From CBDFKU01 sp965248975 (GTDB lineage Bacteria > Chloroflexota > Dehalococcoidia > Lucifugimonadales > JAGWBF01): 64,000 bases of DNA. Below the pieces are notes generated by a model. It did not search any database. It had not been told where the DNA came from and was given only the letters and a program-made list of their open reading frames with translations. The position numbers and the translations under genes were made by a program. The stretch lies in the NCBI GenBank assembly GCA_965248975.1, contig CBDFKU010000014.1, positions 62,001 through 126,000 of the forward strand. Direction: 5' to 3'. Below, one piece after another: positions 42,244 to 50,188 of the stretch. Each line of letters begins with the position of its first letter. The first letter of the stretch is position 1.

Positions 42244-42759
42244 GTGAAGCTGCTTCTGGATGCGTGCGTGTGGGGCGGTGCAACCAGCGAACTACAGGCC
42301 ACCGGACACGACGTCATCTGGGCCGGAGGATGGAACGAAGACCCTGGTGACGCGGAGATATTAGCGTTCGCCTTTCATGTAGAGCGTATTTTGGTGACTT
42401 TAGACAAAGACTTCGGGGAATTAGCTGTCGTACATGGGCATCCCTATTCTGGTATCCTGCGGCTGGTGAACCTATCGGCCAGGCAGCAGGCCACGACTTG
42501 TCTGCGCGTTTTTGCCCTACATAGTCGGGAACTGGAATCGGGTGCGATTATCACTGCGGAGCCTGACAGGCTACGGGATTCGTCCCGGCGACTCCAAGCC
42601 GAGATAACCTGCCTACTTCGTCCGGGACCCGGTAGATCGTCACACCCTCATTGCGGTAGGCCTCCTCAAGCCACCCCTGCCCGGCCATCTGATCGAACTT
42701 GCGGATGCCGTGGTCCGGGTAGTGGGCCCGCTCCAGCTCTCCCAGCACCACGTACTTAA
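42244..42759 (+). CDS. DUF5615 PIN-like toxin, 3' end probably frameshifted
   Basis: Residues 1-110 form a PIN-like nuclease of the DUF5615 (Mut7-C-like) class: MKLLLDACVW with the first Asp, ILVTLDKDFGEL with the central acidic pair, and GAIITAEPDRLR at the usual end. As read the frame runs on for 60 odd residues antisense to the DUF2298 gene. Removing one G from GGG at 42575-42577 gives DRLRIRPGDSKPR and a stop at 42605-42607, a normal DUF5615 ending. The same change also ends the opposite gene cleanly. The true gene is probably 42244-42607. The start is a GTG. Confidence 0.82.
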   Translation: MKLLLDACVWGGATSELQATGHDVIWAGGWNEDPGDAEILAFAFHVERILVTLDKDFGELAVVHGHPYSGILRLVNLSARQQATTCLRVFALHSRELESGAIITAEPDRLRDSSRRLQAEITCLLRPGPGRSSHPHCGRPPQATPARPSDRTCGCRGPGSGPAPALPAPRT

Positions 42760-45700
42760 CCTCGTACTGCCTCAGGAGCTCCATCGCCCGGTCGGTGCGC
42801 GTCGTTGAGTAGATCTCGGTGACGTCGAAGGCTCTCTGCCTCACGACGTCGTTGTACCGCATACGTTGCTGGATCTGGTGCCAGGGCCAGCCCAGCACCG
42901 TGGGGAGGCCTGTGTAGTTTGCGATCCGCGAAGTCCAGTGGTACTGGTCGTGGTGGGCCTCCAGGATCACCGGGGAGCCCTCCACGTTGTCCTGCAGCCA
43001 TCGGATGGCGTCCAGGTCCCACCGCAGGGATATCAGCCTGCCTTCCTCCGAATGCACCGTCCTGGACATGAAGTCGGCGCCGTCCAGGCTCATGTTCTCC
43101 GTGCTGAACCGATCGGCTATTCTGGACCGAGTCCCCAGGACCGGGTAGATGAAGCTGGAGAGAACCAGGATCGCCAGGGCCGCCAGCCAGAGCCCCCGCG
43201 GCCACGACAGGCCCCTCCGCCTGAAGGCTCCCCTGGAAGCCAGGAACCACAGCGCGTAGGCCGAAGCCATCCCGAAGAAGACCCACACTTCCAGGTAGTA
43301 CTTGAAAAGGGTGTTCATCCTGCCGATGTCGTCCTTCACCCGGACGAACTCTACTCCTATGCCGATGAGGAGGGCCATCCCGATCAGCGCTAAGGGGACG
43401 ATGGCGTATGGGGCGCCCTCTTCCCGGCGCGCGAGGACTTCCCAGGCCGTCCAGGTGGTAAGCCCGAGGATCAGGGTGAGGAAAGCTGCGGTCCAGTATC
43501 CCGTGGCCCCCATGTACACTATGGCCACCACCATCACGAAGCCCACCAGCGCCGTCCAGGGCACGGCCAGTATTTCGCCCAGGGTGGAAGCCGGGGCGTC
43601 CCAGAAGGCTGTGGGGCGCTGCACCAGGGCGCCCCACCGGTCCCTCAGCCGGTCTCTGGAGAGGTACATGAGGAAGCTGACCATAAGGAAGACGAACAAG
43701 CCGTGGATGCCCAGGAAGTGCAGTATGGGGGTCTGCCACTTGTTGACCACGATACCCGTGGGGAAGGGATGATAGTTGGTATGGAAGGGGCCGAAGGCCA
43801 GGATGCTCACCGTACCCACTCCTACCGCCAGGGCCAGGAAGGTGCCCAGCTTCCACCGCGGGCTTCCCCGGGCCAGCCAGACCCCTACGCCGATCAGCAG
43901 GACGGCCAGCAGAATGTAGGTGGGGTAGTCCCAGCTGTTGATGGCCCACAACGCTCCCACCGCCACTGCCAACGCGGTCCCCGTGGCGGCCAACCACCAT
44001 CGGCTCGATCCCCTCAGACCAACCAGGAGGCTGACGGCCAACCCCAGGGCCAGCAGGGTGAAAGGAATGACGATCATGTGGGCATGGAGGTCGGCGAACA
44101 GGAAGCTGAAGAACGGGAACTCCGTGATGTGGAATCCCATCTCGGGGTTTGAGCCCACCTTATCCGGCAGCCAGAAGGTGAGGGCGGAGGGGGTGACCTC
44201 CTCCAGCTGAGGTATCATTCGGCTGGAACGCCAGAAATCGGATATGAAGGTGAGGGAGGGATATGCGGAGCCGTGGAATGCCGTATTCCACCCGCCGCGC
44301 ACCACCTGGGCTATGCCGTCCAGGTTCCCGATGACGGTCACGAAGAGGGCCGCCACCAGACCGGCGCCCACAGGCCCCCAGGCCACCGCGCCCTCACCCC
44401 GGTCCTTCGATGCGCTCAGGACCACCCCTCTCCTAGGGGGAGAGGGGGACCCACCTCCTCCTTCGTTATCGCCTCCCCCACCGGAAGAGGGGCCAGGGGT
44501 CAGGGTCCCGGCTGCCGCCGCCGGCCCCGATGCCACCCGGCGCGTCCAGCGCAGCAGCCATCCGAGGCCTTCACCGCGACCTCTACCTCCGCCTTCCTCC
44601 TCCTCTCTCCCCCCGGGAGAGGGGCCGGGGGTGAGGGCCGCACCCCGGCGGATGCCTGCGGTGAGGTTGTACACCAGGGAATAGGCCCCGGTCACGGTGA
44701 GTGCGAACAGCAGGGGCACCGCCAGGTTGTAGGCCACCGAGGGAAGGATGCCGGTGCCCTTGATCAGGGTGGCCACGATGAACTGTCCCCAGTAGTAGTA
44801 GTTCAGGTATCCACCGGCGAACCAGGGATCGTAGGGGGGCATGTAGGTCGAGCGCAGGACGGCGTTGAGGTAGGCGAAGTCCATGGGCTTCTCGCCGCCG
44901 CGGCCCCAATGCCACAGGTCGGGGTTGGCCCAGCGGACGGCGACGAAGGCCAGGAATGCCACCAGGAACAGCGCTTCCCCTATGGCGATGAGCCGCCAGT
45001 TCTTGACGACGAAATCCCGCACCTCCCGCCATCGCGTCGCCAGGACCAGCCCGGACAGGGCCGCCACCACCAGTATGCCCACCATCACCGAGGTCCGGGA
45101 GAAGCCCAGCCAACCCAGGCTGGCCAGGAGCCAGGCGACATAGGAGACGCCCAGGATCCCCAGGAGCTTGGCCAGAATGACCCCTCGGTCCGGCAAGGGG
45201 CGGAACAGGAACATTGCCAGCGGCAGCGCGGCCAGGTAGATCACCTCCACCAGCAGCAGCCACGCCAAGACCGGCACCCCATTGGTCCAGCTGTCGCGGC
45301 TTATGATCTCGGACCAGGTGCCCCCCCGCCTCTGCTCCTCTTTGAGGTCGTCGCTCATCATCAAACCTAGGGCCGGGGCAGTCGTCGGCCTCGCGGTCCC
45401 TCCAACGGTGAGCAGGCCGGATAGCTGCTGCTGGGATAGGCCAGCTTCGTTCCTGAACAGGAGGAGCTTGGGGTGGTCGTAGTTGATGACGTTCTCGTCA
45501 GCGTATCCAAGATTGAGGGACACCGCGGCTGGCTTCGAGTCGAACAGGGGCTCGGGCTCCGGAAGGCCGGCCCGGCTGTAGGTGTCGTCAACGAAGGCGA
45601 CGCCCAGCAGCTTGGGGTAAGAGGTGAAACTTCGTATCAGCGTGTACCCCAACTCCCCGGAGAAGAGCTTCTGGTAGTAACGGGAGCTCATGGGATATCG

Positions 45701-47389
45701 CTCGGGCAGGCGGGCCACGCTGCCGTAGGTACGGTTGCTGTAGAACACCAGATAGTCGCCCTGGGAGAGGTGCCCCGCGATGGCCTCCATCTTCCTCGAA
45801 GTGTCGTGCTCGTAGATGGGGATCTGTCGCACGTTGTAGCCGTAGATGTCGGGAATCCCTTCGTCCCAGTGGTTGTCGGTAACCACCGTGGAGCCCCTGG
45901 GCACGTTTTCGTTGATCCAGACGGAGGCCTGGACCGCCGTGTGGGGCCGGGAGTACACAGTTTCGAAGGCCAGGGCGTAGAAGGCGGTGGCGGCCACCAC
46001 GAACACGACGACCTCCACGACGATGCGAGGCCCATAGCGTCCCACGTATCCCCTGGCCACCTGTACCGCACCGTGTGCCGGCACCGAGGAGGCCGCCAGG
46101 GACCGGGCGCGGTCCAGCGTCCAGACGAGCATACCGGAGCCCATGAGCACCAGGAAGGGCAGCACCGGGAAGATGTAGCGCAGGAACTTGACCTCGAAGG
46201 CGCTCAGCAGCACCAGGTTGGGCAGCACCCAGGCAAGAAGCAGTATCTCACCCCTGGGCGCCACGTTCTTTCTCAGGACCATGAAGGCGACGAAGCCGAT
46301 GGTAAACAGCAGCCCTCCCCAGGCGACCACTCCCAGAGGCAGCCCGAATCCCCACAGGGAGGTCTGTCGGAGCTCGTAGAGGAATGGCTCGGTCCCGATG
46401 TACTGGACCGTGAATGGAACCAGGCCCGCAGTCCGAGCGACGTTATCCACCTGGTACCTGATCTGGTCGACGAACTCGAACAGGTCCAGGAACGCGTAGG
46501 GCATGGTGATGAAGAACACGGCGACGGCGGTCGCGACGCCCAGAATCACCTGGACCAGCAGCCGGAGAGCGTCCACCGGAGCGGGTGCGGTCCATGCCCC
46601 CTGGCGGGTTGTGAACAACCGGAAGGCCAGCATCAGCACCAGGGGCAGCACCAGGGGCAGTACGCTGACCTTCATGGACAGGGTCAGCCCGATAAACAGG
46701 CCCAGCACCAGCCAGTCCCTCAGCCTCCGTCGCTCCATGACCTGGAGCATGGACCAGAAGGAGCCCAGCAGGAAGAGAACCATGAAGGGCTCGGGCCGGT
46801 AAAAGTGGGCCATCTGGATGTGGACCACGGCCAGGGCCACCAGGGCGGCCGCCAGCAGGCCCGCCCTGGCGTTGTAGATGCGCTTGCCCAGCAGATACAC
46901 CATGAACACCGACCCAACGTCGGCCAGGGCCGTAAGGGTCCTGCCGGCGTAGGCCATGCTCAGCAAGGAGCTCATGTCGGTGAATGGCTCCACCACGAGC
47001 CGGATGACGACCATCACGTAGATGAGGAGGCTGCCCAGGGGGAACCAGTGAGGATTGAGGGGGCTACGGTCGGCGTCGAGGGCGGTGCCGATGCTTGGGG
47101 CGCCGGGCTCGGTCTCAGGGTGCTCACGGACGCACTGATCGTAGCCGGGGGCCTCGGTGAGTACCCTGTACATGCAGTCCGAGCGCATGTACAGGGACCT
47201 CTCGTCGGGGTGGAACCCGTGGCCGTCGTCCCAGCCGATGCCGTAAAGACGCAGTCCCAGGGCGACGCCCAGAATTACGAGCAGCAGCAGCCCGGAGGAC
47301 GAGAGCCTCAGGCCCCTCAGGCCCCATGACGGAACCTTCGGGCCCGACGCCGGAACCCTTAGGAACGAGAAGGCCCTAGGCCGGTACAT
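42551..47389 (-). CDS. GT39-like mannosyltransferase fused to DUF2298 (YYY) membrane domain
   Basis: A 1612-residue integral membrane protein. The N-terminal half is a dolichyl/polyprenyl-phosphate mannosyltransferase (PMT/ArnT-like GT-C) with the acidic pair in GHGFHPDERSLYM. The C-terminal half is DUF2298 (Chlor_Arch_YYY): MPPYDPWFAGGYLNYYYWGQ, FISDFWRSSRMIPQ and DLHAHMIVIPFTLLALGL are its marks. There are well over twenty membrane helices. Between two helices at residues 917-1000 lies a Gly/Pro-rich stretch encoded by inserted GC-rich repeats. If one base is removed at 42575-42577 the protein ends at 42571. It probably glycosylates exported proteins or lipids using a polyprenyl-phosphate sugar. 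Confidence 0.9.
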   Translation of the reverse strand: MYRPRAFSFLRVPASGPKVPSWGLRGLRLSSSGLLLLVILGVALGLRLYGIGWDDGHGFHPDERSLYMRSDCMYRVLTEAPGYDQCVREHPETEPGAPSIGTALDADRSPLNPHWFPLGSLLIYVMVVIRLVVEPFTDMSSLLSMAYAGRTLTALADVGSVFMVYLLGKRIYNARAGLLAAALVALAVVHIQMAHFYRPEPFMVLFLLGSFWSMLQVMERRRLRDWLVLGLFIGLTLSMKVSVLPLVLPLVLMLAFRLFTTRQGAWTAPAPVDALRLLVQVILGVATAVAVFFITMPYAFLDLFEFVDQIRYQVDNVARTAGLVPFTVQYIGTEPFLYELRQTSLWGFGLPLGVVAWGGLLFTIGFVAFMVLRKNVAPRGEILLLAWVLPNLVLLSAFEVKFLRYIFPVLPFLVLMGSGMLVWTLDRARSLAASSVPAHGAVQVARGYVGRYGPRIVVEVVVFVVAATAFYALAFETVYSRPHTAVQASVWINENVPRGSTVVTDNHWDEGIPDIYGYNVRQIPIYEHDTSRKMEAIAGHLSQGDYLVFYSNRTYGSVARLPERYPMSSRYYQKLFSGELGYTLIRSFTSYPKLLGVAFVDDTYSRAGLPEPEPLFDSKPAAVSLNLGYADENVINYDHPKLLLFRNEAGLSQQQLSGLLTVGGTARPTTAPALGLMMSDDLKEEQRRGGTWSEIISRDSWTNGVPVLAWLLLVEVIYLAALPLAMFLFRPLPDRGVILAKLLGILGVSYVAWLLASLGWLGFSRTSVMVGILVVAALSGLVLATRWREVRDFVVKNWRLIAIGEALFLVAFLAFVAVRWANPDLWHWGRGGEKPMDFAYLNAVLRSTYMPPYDPWFAGGYLNYYYWGQFIVATLIKGTGILPSVAYNLAVPLLFALTVTGAYSLVYNLTAGIRRGAALTPGPSPGGREEEEGGGRGRGEGLGWLLRWTRRVASGPAAAAGTLTPGPSSGGGGDNEGGGGSPSPPRRGVVLSASKDRGEGAVAWGPVGAGLVAALFVTVIGNLDGIAQVVRGGWNTAFHGSAYPSLTFISDFWRSSRMIPQLEEVTPSALTFWLPDKVGSNPEMGFHITEFPFFSFLFADLHAHMIVIPFTLLALGLAVSLLVGLRGSSRWWLAATGTALAVAVGALWAINSWDYPTYILLAVLLIGVGVWLARGSPRWKLGTFLALAVGVGTVSILAFGPFHTNYHPFPTGIVVNKWQTPILHFLGIHGLFVFLMVSFLMYLSRDRLRDRWGALVQRPTAFWDAPASTLGEILAVPWTALVGFVMVVAIVYMGATGYWTAAFLTLILGLTTWTAWEVLARREEGAPYAIVPLALIGMALLIGIGVEFVRVKDDIGRMNTLFKYYLEVWVFFGMASAYALWFLASRGAFRRRGLSWPRGLWLAALAILVLSSFIYPVLGTRSRIADRFSTENMSLDGADFMSRTVHSEEGRLISLRWDLDAIRWLQDNVEGSPVILEAHHDQYHWTSRIANYTGLPTVLGWPWHQIQQRMRYNDVVRQRAFDVTEIYSTTRTDRAMELLRQYEVKYVVLGELERAHYPDHGIRKFDQMAGQGWLEEAYRNEGVTIYRVPDEVGRLSRLGVAGTNPVACQAPQ
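44391..44639. repeat. GC-rich palindromic repeats (type A) inside a coding gene
   Basis: The segment starts CCCTCACCCC and ends GGGGGTGAGGG, so its outer ends are inverted copies. It contains at least two modules: CCTTCGATGCGCTCAG with CCTCTCCTAGGGGGAGAGG, and CTCTCCCCCCGGGAGAGGGG. It is translated in frame on the minus strand as LTPGPSPGGREEE and SPSPPRRGVVLSASKD type sequence. A related intergenic copy lies at 37459-37523. Confidence 0.75.
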
Positions 47390-47598
47390 TGATACCTCGG
47401 AGGGAGTGAACCACCAGGATATTCTAGCAACCTGTTATACGACGGTAAACGGCGAGCGGCTTGGCTTGCGGCGTTTTCTGTTTTCTTAAAAACCTCATGC
47501 ATAACAATAGAATGACAAATTAGGATTGTGATACAGTTCCAATATTAGCTGTCTCAGAGGCCGTGTCGCTAAAGATTTGTCCTCGTTGGAGGACTCAC
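47390..47598. other. AT-rich divergent intergenic region
   Basis: Between the DUF2298 gene and the PLD-like gene lies a stretch clearly richer in A and T than its surroundings (for example TTTTCTTAAAAACCTCATGC). The lower GC content continues into the PLD-like gene, which suggests that both arrived by transfer. Possible -10 boxes are present, but none has a good -35. Confidence 0.4.
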
Positions 47599-48279
47599 AT
47601 GAATACCAAAGGCCAATCCGTCGTCTTTGACGGTGATATTTCTAGCCTTCTCCTCAATCTTGTAGATGACGCGAAAAAAGAGCTAACCCTGGTTTCGCCA
47701 TACTGGTCCATTGGCAGTTGGAGGCATATGTCCTCAGCTCTCATGCGGTGCGCCCAGCGATCAGTAAAGATAGTCGCTTTCGTTCGAGATGAACCTGAAC
47801 AGGTAAAAGGAAAGGACGTAGCATTACTTAAAGACCTGGGGGCTCAAATCTATCTGAACGAGCAGGGCGGCTTGATAAGCTCGATGAACCTGACTGAAAC
47901 ATCAACCCGAAATTCCTCCGAGGTTGCGTTATGTCTCAATACCGACCAAGTGAAGTCAATGCGCGAATACATCAGTACACGACTGGTTACCGCCGCGACT
48001 CCCCTGAACGGCAGCAGTAAGTTCAAGTCTGCCTCCCATGGAGCTGGAACTCCTTCGCGACGTAGTAAACGCACAAACAAAGACGGCCACTGCATCCGGT
48101 GTGGGACGAACCTGCCGTTGGATCCGGACAGGCCACTGTGCGAAAACTGTTACGATATCTGGTCTGAGTGGGCCAACCCTGACTACACTGAAAAAGTCTG
48201 TCATCTCTGTGGCTGCGAAGAAAGGGTTACATACGCAAAGCCGTTGTGCCGGCGGTGCTATCAGGCGGTGACTGTATGA
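47599..48279 (+). CDS. PLD-like protein with two C-terminal zinc ribbons and a lost HxK motif
   Basis: A 226-residue protein started at 47599 because TTGGAGG lies 7 bases upstream. Residues 9-125 follow the phospholipase D-like fold (LTLVSPYWSIGSW, VKIVAFVRDEPEQ, ISSMNLTETS). The position where family members have HxK (as in LHAKYYLNE) reads LGAQIYLNE, so catalysis is unlikely. Two zinc modules follow: Cys 165/168 with 181/184, and Cys 201/204 with 217/220. Base composition is lower in GC than neighbours. It may be a nucleic-acid-binding protein, perhaps from a defence or mobile context; this is an inference. Confidence 0.65.
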   Translation: MNTKGQSVVFDGDISSLLLNLVDDAKKELTLVSPYWSIGSWRHMSSALMRCAQRSVKIVAFVRDEPEQVKGKDVALLKDLGAQIYLNEQGGLISSMNLTETSTRNSSEVALCLNTDQVKSMREYISTRLVTAATPLNGSSKFKSASHGAGTPSRRSKRTNKDGHCIRCGTNLPLDPDRPLCENCYDIWSEWANPDYTEKVCHLCGCEERVTYAKPLCRRCYQAVTV

Positions 48280-48316
48280 TATCTTGTCGGAGCCAGTGCC
48301 GCTAAGCCAATCTGCT

Positions 48317-48701
48317 ATGCGAATCATTTACGAGCCTGACGGTGATGTTCTGGAGGTTCGGCTGACCGAGGCGGACTGGCTGAAGGCCGTGGACATCGGC
48401 CTGGACGCCGTGGCCCATCTGGACTCTGAATCGAGGGCTCGCCGCTCTTGAGATCTTCGGAGCCAGCGAGTCGTACTCGCTAGAGGACCTTGTCCTGCAC
48501 TCAGCCGAACCACTGAAGCCGTTGTCGGAGATGAGTGGCATGGCAAAGTTGGTGCCCGACGCCCTCAGGCACGCGGCCCAGCAAGAGAAGCTCAAGGCGG
48601 TGAAGATCAGGCGCAACTGGGTCACCACCAGGAGCTGGGTGATGGAGTATCTCCGCAGCAGCCGAAAGAGGAGAAAACGGGTCCCGCCGCTTGCCGGATA
48701 A
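48317..48701 (+). pseudogene. DUF2283 domain joined to an excisionase-type HTH, frameshifted
   Basis: The ATG at 48317 opens a DUF2283-like domain (MRIIYEPDGDVLEVRLTEAD). As read it stops at 48451-48453. Removing one G of the GGG at 48435-48437 continues the domain as DSESRLAALEIFGASESY, typical of its last strand, then about 80 residues: LEDLVLHSAEPLKPLSEMSG, KLKAVKIRRNWVTTRSWVME and YLRSSRKRRKR. The second part matches HTH_17/excisionase helix-turn-helix proteins. A DUF2283-HTH protein is probably a small regulator or antitoxin. It is broken here unless the extra base is a read error. Confidence 0.6.
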
Positions 48702-48716
48702 CGCGTAGAAACCCTG

Positions 48717-49730
48717 TTACAGTCCCCTGTCCACCATGAAGGCGCATAGGTCCGCGGTGCGGCAGGAGTAGCCCCACTCGTTGTCGTACCAGCCCAGCAC
48801 CTTCACCATGTCTCCTTCCATGACCATTGTGGAAGGAGCATCCAGGATGCAGCTGTGGGAGTTGCCCTTGAAGTCGGAGCTGACCAGGGGCTCCTCGCAG
48901 TACTCCAGGATCCCCTTGAGCTGGCCTTGGGCCGCGGCCTGAAAGGCACCGTTCACCTCCTCCACCGTCACGCTGCGGGAGAGGTTGGCCACGAAGTCGG
49001 TCACCGATCCGGTGGGGGTGGGGACGCGGAAGGCCATGCCATGCAGCTTGCCGTTAAGCTCGGGTATTACCAGTCCAACGGCTCGGGCGGCACCGGTGCT
49101 GGTGGGGATTATGTTGGCCGCAGCGGCCCGGGCCCGCCTGAGGTCGTCGTGGACCTGGTCCAGGATCTTCTGGTCGTTGGTGTAGGAATGCACCGTGGAC
49201 ATGAGCCCGTGCCGGATACCGAAGGCCTCGTGGAGCACCTTGACCATAGGGGCGAAGCAGTTGGTGGTGCAGGAGGCGTTGGAGACAATCTTGTGCTCGG
49301 CGGGATCGTACCGATCGTCGTTGACCCCCAGGACCAGGGTTATGTCCTCGTTCCTGGCCGGCGCGGAGATGATCACCCGCTTGGCGCCGCCGTTCATGTG
49401 GGCCGACGCCTTCTTCCCGTCGGTGAAGATTCCGGTGGACTCCACCACCAGCTCCACTCCCATCTCTGCCCAGGGGATGTTGGACGGGTCCCGCTCCTGG
49501 AAAACTCGTATCTCCCGGCCGTCGATGACAAGGCTGCCGTTGCTGTCACTCACAGTACCCGGATAAATCCCGTAGTTGGTGTCGTATTTGAAGAGGTGGG
49601 CGTTGGTCTTTGCGTCGGCCAGGTCGTTGACCGCGGCCACCTCCAGCTTCTGGGGGTGGATTTCTCCTATGGCGCGGGTAACCTGGCGTCCGATGCGACC
49701 GAAGCCGTTGATACCCACTTTCGTTGCCAT
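48717..49730 (-). CDS. gap: Glyceraldehyde-3-phosphate dehydrogenase, type I
   Basis: A 337-residue GAPDH. The Rossmann motif is NGFGRIGR (8-15), the catalytic Cys is 154 in SNASCTTN, its His partner lies in MSTVHSYTNDQ, and GWYDNEWGYS closes the protein. It makes 1,3-bisphosphoglycerate from glyceraldehyde 3-phosphate with NAD. In this block it runs in the same direction as a HEPN gene and enolase; enolase is first, then HEPN, then gap. Confidence 0.95.
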   Translation of the reverse strand: MATKVGINGFGRIGRQVTRAIGEIHPQKLEVAAVNDLADAKTNAHLFKYDTNYGIYPGTVSDSNGSLVIDGREIRVFQERDPSNIPWAEMGVELVVESTGIFTDGKKASAHMNGGAKRVIISAPARNEDITLVLGVNDDRYDPAEHKIVSNASCTTNCFAPMVKVLHEAFGIRHGLMSTVHSYTNDQKILDQVHDDLRRARAAAANIIPTSTGAARAVGLVIPELNGKLHGMAFRVPTPTGSVTDFVANLSRSVTVEEVNGAFQAAAQGQLKGILEYCEEPLVSSDFKGNSHSCILDAPSTMVMEGDMVKVLGWYDNEWGYSCRTADLCAFMVDRGL

Positions 49731-49771
49731 ACTGCGCCTCCTCTTTCAGGTCTATCCCGGTATGCAGCCGA

Positions 49772-50185
49772 TCATCGGGCCAGCCTTATTATATTACGGA
49801 CCTCAAGGATGAGGTTCTCTCCCTCTGCCACGGCCTCCTTGGCCTGCTCTTCCCCGATGACTTCCTGAGTCTGGCCCGGCAGGGTGCCCAGGTAACGGGC
49901 TGTCGGATAGTATCTATCGAGGCTGGCGGCCATGTCCTGGTAGCGGTTGAGCGCCGGGTGTACGTCGGCGACCCTTTTGACGAGGTCCAGGATGGAGTCC
50001 TCCCGGACCAGCCGGGTACCCCTGAGGTAAAGCAGGGCCTTGAGGGCCTTTTCCGCCGCATGGTAGACCATCAGACAGGTTTGGGGGTGATAGAAGCCCA
50101 TCTCGGTGCCCAGCCGGGCGAAACCGAGATCGGCCTCCGCGTGGAGCAGCCATCTCTGGGCCTCTTCCTTGGGGTTAGTAGCCAT
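49772..50185 (-). CDS. HEPN-domain protein
   Basis: A 137-residue helical protein. EEAQRWLLHAEADLGFARLG and MVYHAAEKALKALLYLRGT are the HEPN hallmarks. The catalytic Rx4-6H motif of toxin HEPN ribonucleases is not clear. A partner MNT nucleotidyltransferase is not adjacent. It starts 3 bases after the enolase stop, so it is cotranscribed with eno, an odd place for a toxin-type gene. Confidence 0.82.
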   Translation of the reverse strand: MATNPKEEAQRWLLHAEADLGFARLGTEMGFYHPQTCLMVYHAAEKALKALLYLRGTRLVREDSILDLVKRVADVHPALNRYQDMAASLDRYYPTARYLGTLPGQTQEVIGEEQAKEAVAEGENLILEVRNIIRLAR

Positions 50186-50188
50186 CCC

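Noticed and set aside
44391..44639. CRISPR-like array
   Set aside because: Repeats are palindromic, irregular and few, with no spacers of constant length and no cas genes.
45473..47329. 618-codon open frame on the plus strand opposite the DUF2298 gene
   Set aside because: It is an antisense frame of a GC-rich coding region, rich in His, Gln, Gly and Pro, with no recognisable domain. The minus-strand protein is clearly real.
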